Shown here: piece after piece, positions 13,500 through 19,853 of the stretch
Position numbering within the stretch: the first letter of the stretch is position 1
Layout: every line of letters starts with the position of its first letter
NCBI GenBank assembly: GCA_035527515.1
Contig: DATLAJ010000056.1
Coordinates: 1 to 24,063 of the forward strand
Length of the DNA stretch: 24,063 nucleotides
Direction: 5' to 3'
Source: a bacterium
Lineage (GTDB): Bacteria > B130-G9
Translations under genes and position numbers: made by a program
The notes under the pieces: generated by a model
The model's database searches: none
Told to the model about the DNA's origin: nothing
The model's input: the letters and a program-made list of their open reading frames with translations, nothing else

Positions 13500-14359
13500 C
13501 GAGTGCAATCGCCTCCTTTCAATCGTTGGGTTAATTCGTCCACGTCCAAGCCCTTCTCGCCGAGCTTCTCTCTCATGTAGGACTCAGCAATCCTTTTCTT
13601 CTCGTCGATAAATCGCAGAACATCGTCCTGGGCATATTTCGGGTGTATCTTGAAGAATGTCGAGAAGAAGTAGATCAAGTTGCCGGGCACGCAAAGCGGC
13701 TGCGTTCCTGGGTTCCTACCCGCGATGCTCAGGCCAACCTTCTTGATTCCTTTCTGGGCAAGTATCCGGACCTCCTCATCCCGGCTGCCAACCCTGTAAA
13801 CCGGCGTGGAGAAATCGATCCCAAACTCTCCGTAGTAGTCCTTGATGGCCTTCAGACTCATCTCCATCTGCTCTACGTAGTAGTTGGTCTGTGTGGATGA
13901 CCCGTCCGAGGAATGCCGAATCTCGTGCTCCAGACAATACATTATCGTGTAGGTGTGCATCGCCAGCTTACAGGCCATGCACCAGATGAACTTGGATTTG
14001 TAGGTTCGGTAGTCCTTTGTCAGCGTGTCGATCAGGAGTCGATCGAACAGGTCCGAACAGCTCTGAATGACGTGAACATAACGATCTACCCCTAGTATCC
14101 GGTCGAAGTTAGGCCTCTGCTTCTTGGACCAACGCACGAAACAGTGGCCATAGCCATTGCAGAACGTCAAAAGGTGCAACCTCTCATACACTTCCGAAAG
14201 CAGCACAACAGTCGTGGTGGAATCAAGCCCTCCAGAGAACATGACCGTGCTCTCGCCCTGTCTTATCACTGTCCTTCTTACGAACTCCCTGCAAATAGAA
14301 TCTCGCCCGGCCTCATTCCCCAAAATACCGAGCGCTACTGCTTCTGAAAGCACGCTCAC
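13481..14359 (-). CDS. PP-loop ATPase with a TtcA/TtuA-like three-cysteine pattern (paralogue 1)
   Basis: 292 residues. The GTG start overlaps the stop of the Rrf2 gene (GTGA, 14356-14359), a translational coupling sign. The PP-loop is SGGLDS (42-47). Then come HLLTFCNGYGHCF (about 62-74), CMACKLAMH (Cys127, Cys130), HSSDGSS (149-155), STPVYRVGSR and GTQPLC (Cys223). The spacings between Cys130 and Cys223 and from the PP-loop to Cys127 are near those of E. coli TtcA (Cys122, 125, 213) and T. thermophilus TtuA (Cys130, 133, 222), as I recall them, whose cysteines bind a [4Fe-4S] cluster. The C-terminal helix VDELTQRLKG matches VDELKERVRG in the paralogue. GYGH and CKxAMH seem specific to this pair. 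Predicted role: adenylate a substrate and insert sulfur, working with the desulfurase. Confidence 0.82.
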   Translation of the reverse strand: MSVLSEAVALGILGNEAGRDSICREFVRRTVIRQGESTVMFSGGLDSTTTVVLLSEVYERLHLLTFCNGYGHCFVRWSKKQRPNFDRILGVDRYVHVIQSCSDLFDRLLIDTLTKDYRTYKSKFIWCMACKLAMHTYTIMYCLEHEIRHSSDGSSTQTNYYVEQMEMSLKAIKDYYGEFGIDFSTPVYRVGSRDEEVRILAQKGIKKVGLSIAGRNPGTQPLCVPGNLIYFFSTFFKIHPKYAQDDVLRFIDEKKRIAESYMREKLGEKGLDVDELTQRLKGGDCTRWRAVD

Positions 14360-14763
14360 ACATCTTCACCGCGTGAGAGGTCCTCGAGCGATATATCGCG
14401 CAGACTGGCATTGACTGCGGCGGCGATGCGAGACCAGACGCCGCGTGTGGGGCAGCCAGTTGACCTGTCACAAACTGAGGGATCGTCAACACACTCAACG
14501 AGACAGAGACTGCCCTCAAGAGCTGTGATTATCTCGTCGGTCCGGATCTCATCTGCCGGTCTTGCCAAGACGTATCCTCCACCCTGCCCCTTGACGCTTC
14601 GCAATAGGTTGGCCTCTCTCAGCCGCATCAAAATCCTGTCCAGATATTTTTTTGAGACGTTCTCGTTCTCGGCGATCACCTCGCTCGAGAGCACTTGTGT
14701 CCCATTACGGGCGATGAAAATCATTGCTCTTAGCCCATATCTTGAGCGTGTTGATAGTTTCAC
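14356..14763 (-). CDS. Rrf2/IscR-family transcriptional regulator
   Basis: 135 residues from a GTG at 14763 behind AGAGGTGAAAT. The start MKLSTRSRYGLRAMIFIARN, a winged-helix with VSKKYLDRILMRLREANLL (about 36-54) and VKGQGGGYVLARP (about 57-69) are typical of the Rrf2 family. The C-terminal loop holds Cys91, Cys98 and Cys104 (plus Cys87), near the Cys92/98/104 cluster ligands of IscR, though the first gap is one residue longer and IscR's His107 is an Arg here. It is therefore probably an Fe-S or thiol sensor. It is the first gene of the sulfur operon and overlaps the first PP-loop gene by 4 bp, so it most likely controls this operon and itself. Confidence 0.92.
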   Translation of the reverse strand: MKLSTRSRYGLRAMIFIARNGTQVLSSEVIAENENVSKKYLDRILMRLREANLLRSVKGQGGGYVLARPADEIRTDEIITALEGSLCLVECVDDPSVCDRSTGCPTRGVWSRIAAAVNASLRDISLEDLSRGEDV

Positions 14764-14780
14764 ATTTCACCTCTGCGTAT

Positions 14781-14810
14781 AATATACCATATCAGTAGAT
14801 TAAATGTCAA
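14781..14810 (-). promoter_or_regulatory. Sigma-70 promoter of the rrf2-led sulfur operon
   Basis: On the minus strand a perfect TTGACA (14810-14805), 18 bp, then TATATT (14786-14781) inside the symmetric GTATATTATAC. The start codon is at 14763, so the leader would be only about a dozen bases. The AT-rich symmetric -10 region is a natural place for the Rrf2 protein to bind. Confidence 0.65.
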
Positions 14811-14877
14811 CAACAAACAACCCGATAATCACATTGAGGGACTGCCGGGCTCGACGAGGGTCCCTCTGGCGTGCGTA

Positions 14878-14955
14878 CGGCTTGGCTCTCCTGCCCGCAT
14901 AGGAACGCGTCCACAGACAGCCGTCGGCCAAAGCCTATGGCGTCGGACGATTACG
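14878..14955 (+). repeat. Dispersed element, copy 2 ('cggcttggctctc')
   Basis: Matches 7678-7732 at both ends but carries about 28 extra bases in the middle ('cagacagccgtcggccaaagcctatggcgtc'). It lies upstream of the operon's promoter, while copy 1 abuts the desulfurase gene fragment. Confidence 0.5.
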
Positions 14956-15071
14956 CAGATTTCACAGATTAAAATAGTGCATCCTCCATCCGAACAGGCT
15001 GGCCACGAAAAACACGAAGGGACACCAAGTCTCTACCACAGGTTCGTTGTCGCGGGCGCGTGAGAGTATTT

Positions 15072-15100
15072 TTGATAGTCGGTGCGCGACGGGGTAGATT
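15072..15100 (+). promoter_or_regulatory. Promoter candidate for the SagB-aspartate kinase-nuclease operon
   Basis: TTGATA (15072-15077), 17 bp, TAGATT (15095-15100), 52 bp upstream of the SagB-like start codon. Spacing is ideal, and the hexamers match 5/6 and 4/6. Confidence 0.45.
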
Positions 15101-15151
15101 AGGTGTGTATTCAGAGCAACCGAAAGCAGAAGTTAAGAGGAGGAAGATGGT

Positions 15152-15895
15152 ATGCGAAGCGGCGCTGGTGTTTTCTTGGCTTGTGTTTTGACGATGTGCC
15201 TAGCTGTCGGAGCGCCGGCGGTGCGCGGGGCGGCCGTTGCGCCGGGAGCCGGCACGGCTGTCGGGCAAGTGGCGCTTTCGGGCCTCGAGGTTAAACTCCC
15301 CGCCCCTAAGGTTAAAGGGTCTGTCAGCGTTGAAGATGCGATCAAAGGAAGAAGGACGGTGCGGAGCTTCTCGAGTGCGCCGATGACGCTTGATGCGCTG
15401 TCGCAGATTCTCTGGTCCGCACAGGGAATCACGGACGTTAAGGGGTTCAAGCGAGCGGCGCCCTCCGCCGGGGCTACGTTCCCAATTGAGGTCTATTTCG
15501 CGTGCGGCGAAAAGTCCGTGAAGGGTCTCAGGGCAGGATTATGGCGTTACGTGCCAGCAGGGCATAGTATAACAAGAGTTGCGCCGCAGGACGCGCGCGC
15601 ATCGCTCGCGAGGCATTCGCTCGGCCAGATGTGGGCAGCTGAGGCGCCCGTGACAGTGGCGATTGTCTGCGACTACTCGCGGACAACGGGCAGATATGGC
15701 AAACGTGGTGTCAGGTATGTTCATTTCGAGGCAGGGAGCGTCGCAGAGAACATCTTTCTTGAGTCTCAGGCGCTAGGCCTCTCGGTGGGGATAATCGGGG
15801 CTTTCGATGACAAAGCGATTTCGGCCGACCTGAAGCTCCCGAAGAACCTTGAGCTGCTCCTCTTAATGCCAGTGGGATACAAGAGGAGCGATTAG
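15152..15895 (+). CDS. Exported SagB/ThcOx-type nitroreductase-fold oxidoreductase
   Basis: 247 residues from the ATG at 15152 after AAGAGGAGGAAGATGGT. A signal peptide covers about residues 1-27 (AGVFLACVLTMCLAVGAPAV core); Cys10 and Cys16 lie inside it, and no convincing lipobox is present. The domain begins near residue 58 with VEDAIKGRRTVRSFSSAPMT, followed by LSQILWSAQGIT, RAAPSAGATFPIEVYF (about 107-122), WAAEAPVTVAIVCDY and HFEAGSVAENIFLESQALGL (about 191-210). These are the FMN-contact and helix motifs of the SagB/ThcOx branch. The family includes azoline dehydrogenases of peptide maturation, but stand-alone exported members like this are common and uncharacterised. No precursor peptide or cyclodehydratase gene is nearby. 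It is followed after 3 bp by aspartate kinase. Confidence 0.87.
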   Translation: MRSGAGVFLACVLTMCLAVGAPAVRGAAVAPGAGTAVGQVALSGLEVKLPAPKVKGSVSVEDAIKGRRTVRSFSSAPMTLDALSQILWSAQGITDVKGFKRAAPSAGATFPIEVYFACGEKSVKGLRAGLWRYVPAGHSITRVAPQDARASLARHSLGQMWAAEAPVTVAIVCDYSRTTGRYGKRGVRYVHFEAGSVAENIFLESQALGLSVGIIGAFDDKAISADLKLPKNLELLLLMPVGYKRSD

Positions 15896-15898
15896 CCG

Positions 15899-17143
15899 TT
15901 GAGCGTCCTCGTCCAGAAATACGGCGGCCAGTGCGTCGCAACCCCCGCTCTGATTAAGCAGGTTGCCCGCAAGGTCATCGAGGCGCGGCGCGCGGGCTAT
16001 TCCGTGCTAGTGGTAATGTCGGCAATGGGCAACTCCACCAACGACCTCATCTCGTTTGCACACGAGGTCAGCACAAAACCTTCCCCAAGGGAGCTTGACA
16101 TGCTCATTACTGTTGGCGAGCGGATATCTATCTCGCTCCTGTCGATGGCGATCTCTGACCTTGGGTTCGATTCGATCTCGTTCACAGGCTCGCAGTCTGG
16201 GATCATCACGACCGGTCAGCACAATCGAGCGAGAATTGTTGACGTTCGGCCCGGAAGGATTGTTGACTCGCTAAAGCAAGGTAAGATCGTCATCGTGGCC
16301 GGTTTTCAGGGGGTCTCTCAGCAAAAGGAGATAACCACGCTGGGCCGTGGCGGCTCCGATTTGACGGCGGTCGTCTTGGCAAAGGCCCTCGCAGCCCAAA
16401 GGTGCGAGCTCAGGAAAGGCGTGCCGGGGGTAATGAGCGCCGATCCCAACGTCGTCCCGGACGCAAGATTGCTTGACGTGCTGAGTGCGGAGAAGCTCCT
16501 CGAGCTTTCTTGCGCCGGCGCCTCGGTCGTGCATCGGCGTGCAGCGCAGTTTGTGTGTCGCGAAAGGCTCCCTGTCCTGATATGCTCAGGGATAAGTGAA
16601 GGACGTGGAACGAGGATTGTGAGTGAGAATAAGATGAAAAAACGAGCAGATAGCGCGGCTGCGTCGGGCGAGTGTCCCGAGGCCACAAGCCTCGATTCGG
16701 TGGTCTCGTGCGGCCCCGTTTGCAGCATTAGTGTGGATTTCATTGGCGACGGTGCCCTTGAAATCGCCTCGTTGTTTGAGGAGCTTTCAAAACGTGATGT
16801 CATGTTGGACATGGTGTCGGATAGCTCATCGGGTCGTAAGCATTGTCTGAGGTTCGTCGTCTCAGAGGAAGACCTTCTCGCCCTCGAGGGCGCCCTCAAG
16901 CAAGATGAGTTCACAAACGCTCTCAAGTGGGATGTGGTTTGCGACCTGGCGGAGGTTAGCGTTGTCGGGAGCGGTTTCCTGTCCGAGGCGGCCATACTTG
17001 GAAGCATTCATCGCGCGCTAGCACAGGCCGGCGTTGTTGCTATTCGGACAACTGTCTCTGCGCTGCGCGTCTCGCTCCTGATCGCAAGGGACAAAGAAAA
17101 GGTCGCGGTTGGTGCGATTCACGAGCTGATACAACAGGGATAG
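15899..17143 (+). CDS. lysC: Aspartate kinase, divergent
   Basis: 414 residues from a TTG start, 3 bp after the SagB stop, with GAGGAG about ten bases upstream. The amino-acid kinase domain is clear: VLVQKYGGQCV (3-13), VVMSAMGNSTNDLI, TVGERISISLLSMAI (about 65-79), FTGSQSGIIT, VIVAGFQGVS and GRGGSDLTAVVLAKAL (about 148-163). Two ACT-type regions follow (about 270-414). It would phosphorylate aspartate at the head of the Lys/Thr/Met pathway. Several normally fixed positions differ: KFGGTS is KYGGQC, SDTTAV is SDLTAV, and the 'YTDVDGV' loop is RKGVPGV. These changes may alter nucleotide or aspartate binding. Its setting between an oxidoreductase and a nuclease is odd. The family call is firm, the exact activity less so. 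Confidence 0.85.
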   Translation: MSVLVQKYGGQCVATPALIKQVARKVIEARRAGYSVLVVMSAMGNSTNDLISFAHEVSTKPSPRELDMLITVGERISISLLSMAISDLGFDSISFTGSQSGIITTGQHNRARIVDVRPGRIVDSLKQGKIVIVAGFQGVSQQKEITTLGRGGSDLTAVVLAKALAAQRCELRKGVPGVMSADPNVVPDARLLDVLSAEKLLELSCAGASVVHRRAAQFVCRERLPVLICSGISEGRGTRIVSENKMKKRADSAAASGECPEATSLDSVVSCGPVCSISVDFIGDGALEIASLFEELSKRDVMLDMVSDSSSGRKHCLRFVVSEEDLLALEGALKQDEFTNALKWDVVCDLAEVSVVGSGFLSEAAILGSIHRALAQAGVVAIRTTVSALRVSLLIARDKEKVAVGAIHELIQQG

Positions 17144-17153
17144 GAGAGAGACT

Positions 17154-18209
17154 ATGTTTGACACACAGGCGATGAGGAAGGCGCTTTCAGAAGTCAGAGC
17201 AATAGAGGGCCAGGTGCCACAGAATGCAGTCCTGAAGAGTATCGTTGAGAGCAAAGAGGAAGTGCTGTTGCATTACGGACCAGTATTTCGCCCAGAGAAT
17301 ATCGGGTCGCTAGAGAGGGAGACTTTCCTGGAGTTCCTGACATTTCGAGGTAACAGACATTGGAGCGGACTTCAGCGCATGCAGAAGTTCCTTTGCAAGG
17401 ATATGGACCGGCTGCGCAAAGGTCTCGCGACCCTACTTGATGAGACGAGGCCCTTGAAGGACCGCCTCGATGAATTGCTGCCGTCTAACAAGCCGCCGTA
17501 TGTGAAAGGTTTGGGGAAGGCCATTCTCACAGCCATTCTGTTGGTCGCTTATCCTGACAAATATGGCGTTTTCAATGGTACCTCTCAAGGCGCCATGCAG
17601 CGACTTCAGATATGGCCGGATTTCGAGCGAGGCGCTTCGTTCTCGAGCAAATATATGGTTCTGAACCCGATGATGCAACGTATAGCACGAGAACTCAACG
17701 TTGACCTGTGGACCCTTGATGCCCTGTGGTGGGGTGTGCTTTTGCCTAGCATCCGGGATGAACATGACGTTGGAGACCGGATATCTCCCGCAAGTGACCA
17801 GGGCCAGGCTTTTGGTATGGAAGCACATTTACATGAATTCCTGAGGGACAATTGGGACAACATTGCGTTGGGTAAAGAATGGCAGCTGTACGAGGAAGAT
17901 GGCGACCTGGCTGGTTTCGAGTACAGCTGTGAAATAGGTTACATTGATCTTCTGGCAAAGCGCAGGTCTGGAAATGGATGGCTGGTCATCGAACTCAAAC
18001 GAGCACAGACGTCGGACGCTACTGTTGGACAGATTCTACGGTATATGGGTTGGGTGAAAGAGAGAATGGCCGGCCCTGGCGAGAAAGTAGAGGGGCTCAT
18101 CATTGCCCACGAATTTGACAAGAAGCTGCACTACGCGTTGAAATCCACCCAGGATATCCAGCTTATGCGATATGAAGTGCATTTCAAGCTATCACCGGTC
18201 GGCAGCTAG
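17154..18209 (+). CDS. Nuclease-like protein with a C-terminal NucS/DUF91-type PD-(D/E)XK domain
   Basis: 351 residues; ATG behind ATAGGAGAGAG, 10 bp after the aspartate kinase gene. The C-terminal third has a PD-(D/E)XK layout like NucS: EAHLHEFLRDNWDNI (Glu223), EIGYIDLLAKR (Asp265), WLVIELKRAQTSDATVGQIL (Glu280 and Lys282, ExK) and RYMGWV (about 296-301). The spacing fits an intact Mg-dependent nuclease site. The N-terminal 210 residues are not the NucS dimerisation domain. They are helical with NRHWSGLQRMQKF (about 67-79), LPSNKPPYVKGLGKAILTAI and PDKYGVFNGTSQGAMQRL (134-151), which I do not recognise; they may bind DNA or a modified base. This could be a mismatch/repair enzyme or a stand-alone restriction or defence nuclease. 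Confidence 0.75.
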   Translation: MFDTQAMRKALSEVRAIEGQVPQNAVLKSIVESKEEVLLHYGPVFRPENIGSLERETFLEFLTFRGNRHWSGLQRMQKFLCKDMDRLRKGLATLLDETRPLKDRLDELLPSNKPPYVKGLGKAILTAILLVAYPDKYGVFNGTSQGAMQRLQIWPDFERGASFSSKYMVLNPMMQRIARELNVDLWTLDALWWGVLLPSIRDEHDVGDRISPASDQGQAFGMEAHLHEFLRDNWDNIALGKEWQLYEEDGDLAGFEYSCEIGYIDLLAKRRSGNGWLVIELKRAQTSDATVGQILRYMGWVKERMAGPGEKVEGLIIAHEFDKKLHYALKSTQDIQLMRYEVHFKLSPVGS

Positions 18210-18628
18210 CCCTTTCACCTCGATTCCTGCCTTTTGTGCGTTGGAGCTGTCGAACCCGTGAGGACAGAGTCCAGAAGTCTTTGATTAGCCTTTAATCGCC
18301 GTGCGATTGGCGGCTGGCCGAGAGGTTGCCTCGCAACATATAGGCGCAAGACTCAAAAACCGCGGAGGGATGCGGGGATTCGCAGCGGCTGTCGTCAAGC
18401 TCTCCAAAACGAAAACGGCGCCCTGAAGCGCTCCAAGATAGAATGGGGAAACTCCTCTATTGTATAGAGCACAGCATCTTTGCTAAAGTCATCTTTCGCT
18501 ATCGAGAAGTAGGTTGGGCTGAGTCATCTTGGACGGCAAGGCCGGCGCATTCTGTTGATGACCATGCCCGGGTCGAGTTTGAGTTTGTGATAATTTGGCG
18601 TTGGCGATTATTACCCTAGCATATTTCG

Positions 18629-18656
18629 TTGACAAGCTATTATTGCCGAATATAAT
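18629..18656 (+). promoter_or_regulatory. Consensus sigma-70 promoter of the aminotransferase-serA operon
   Basis: Perfect TTGACA (18629-18634), 16 bp, perfect TATAAT (18651-18656). The start codon of the aminotransferase is at 18720, giving a leader of about 57 nt with AAGGAGG before the ATG. Confidence 0.8.
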
Positions 18657-18660
18657 TCGG
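18646..18660. promoter_or_regulatory. Palindrome centred on the -10 box (operator candidate)
   Basis: CCGAAT-ATA-ATTCGG, a perfect 6-bp inverted repeat that contains the whole TATAAT. It could be a repressor site. It also resembles the dispersed hairpins at 22455-22474 and 22564-22583 (CCCGAA-nnnn-TTCGGG). Confidence 0.4.
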
Positions 18661-18719
18661 GCGGTATTACATCATTGAATCTATTATCAGTAGCTGAGTG
18701 GTCATAAGGAGGCCAAACA

Positions 18720-19802
18720 ATGAAGTTTAGAAAGCTGTTTATTCCGGGGCCGACAGAGGTTCGAAAGGACGTTCTGGAGCGTATGGCTTGGCCCATGATC
18801 GGCCATCGCGGAGCTGATTTTGCGGAGTTTTTCACCAGCCTCACGGAGAAATTGAGGCGGCTTCTCAACGCGAAGGACCACGTTTTTGTGTCCACGTCCG
18901 CCTCGACAGGCGTCATGGAAGGGGCGATCCTCAACTGCGTCGAGAAGCGGTGTTTGAACGTTACTTGCGGTGCATTCGGGGAGCGTTGGCACGAGATAAC
19001 TAAGGCCTGTGGGCACGAGGCGGACATCCTTCCGTCGGAGGGGTGGGGCAAGGCCAATCGGGTCGAGAAGGTTGACAAAGCATTGGCCTCAGGCAAATAC
19101 GATGCCGTAACGATGCAGGTGAACGAGACGAGCACCGGCATCATGAATGACTACCGCGCCTTTGCGGAGATGATGAAGAAGTATCCGGACGTGATGTTCT
19201 TGGTCGATGCCGTAAGCGCGATGGCGGCTGTTGACATAAACGTGGACGAGCTCGGGATGGACGTCTGCCTTGCTGGCGTGCAGAAGGCGTTTGCGGTGCC
19301 GCCCGGCATCACGGTCTTCTCTGTTTCAGAGAAGGCGATGGAGAAGTCCAAGAGGGCTGCGCGTAAGGGCTATTACTTTGATTTCGAGGTCTTCAAGAAG
19401 TATCTTGACAAGGGCCAAACGCCAACAACGCCAGCGATAAGCCAGCTTTATGCTCTCGACTACAAGATGGACCAGATATTCGAGGAGGGCCTCGAGAACA
19501 GATACCAGCGCCACGTCAAGATGGCGGAATACGCGAGGGCATGGGCCAAAGACCGCTTCGACACGTTCGCCGAGGAAGGCTACGAGTCGGTAACGCTGAC
19601 GATTGTCAGGAACTCTCGGGCGATCGCTGTTGCTGATCTTGCGAAGTTCCTCGAGGAGAAGTATGCGCTGCAAATGGCGAACGGATATGGCAAGTTGAAG
19701 GAGAAGACGTTCAGGATCGGCCACATGGGGGACCTGACGCTCGACGAGGTCAAGGAGCTTTTGAGCAGGATCGACGAGTATCTGGGGATAAAGGCGGGCT
19801 GA
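18720..19802 (+). CDS. Class V aminotransferase (alanine-glyoxylate / serine-pyruvate type)
   Basis: 360 residues, ATG behind ATAAGGAGGCCAAACA. Family marks are KLFIPGPTEVRKDVLERMA (5-23), MIGHRGADFAEF (26-37), STSASTGVMEGAILN (58-72), VTCGAFGERW (81-90), NETSTGIMNDY (135-145), LVDAVSAMAAVDINVDELGM (161-180), the PLP lysine in LAGVQKAFAVPPG (Lys189), and RIGHMGDLT near the C-terminus. The enzyme should move an amino group between alanine, serine or phosphoserine and a 2-oxo acid. It lies 51 bp before a 3-phosphoglycerate dehydrogenase-like gene. I therefore infer the phosphoserine aminotransferase step of serine synthesis, as in organisms that use this family instead of classical SerC; glyoxylate or hydroxypyruvate use is also possible. 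Confidence 0.88.
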   Translation: MKFRKLFIPGPTEVRKDVLERMAWPMIGHRGADFAEFFTSLTEKLRRLLNAKDHVFVSTSASTGVMEGAILNCVEKRCLNVTCGAFGERWHEITKACGHEADILPSEGWGKANRVEKVDKALASGKYDAVTMQVNETSTGIMNDYRAFAEMMKKYPDVMFLVDAVSAMAAVDINVDELGMDVCLAGVQKAFAVPPGITVFSVSEKAMEKSKRAARKGYYFDFEVFKKYLDKGQTPTTPAISQLYALDYKMDQIFEEGLENRYQRHVKMAEYARAWAKDRFDTFAEEGYESVTLTIVRNSRAIAVADLAKFLEEKYALQMANGYGKLKEKTFRIGHMGDLTLDEVKELLSRIDEYLGIKAG

Positions 19803-19853
19803 CGCCCAAGATGCGTTGAACGAACACTATTTGAGATAGCAGGAGGAGAGGGA

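Larger units (their letters stand above)
14764..15151. other. Divergent intergenic region between the sulfur operon and the SagB operon
   Basis: No gene. Contents: the rrf2 promoter (14781-14810); a hairpin with GAGGGAC (14836-14842) and GTCCCTC (14860-14866); dispersed element copy 2 (14878-14955); repeat-like strings 'ttacgcagatttcacagatt' (about 14951) and 'ccacgaaaaacacgaagggacacc' (about 15003); and a promoter candidate for the plus-strand operon (15072-15100). Confidence 0.65.
18210..18719. other. Intergenic stretch before the serine operon
   Basis: No gene recognised. It holds a small hairpin AATCGC-CGT-GCGATT (18293-18307) related in core to the 751-795 hairpin, a 'ggggaaactcctc' string near 18449 shared with 995-1007, and the strong promoter at 18629-18656. 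The rest has no structure I can name. Confidence 0.55.
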
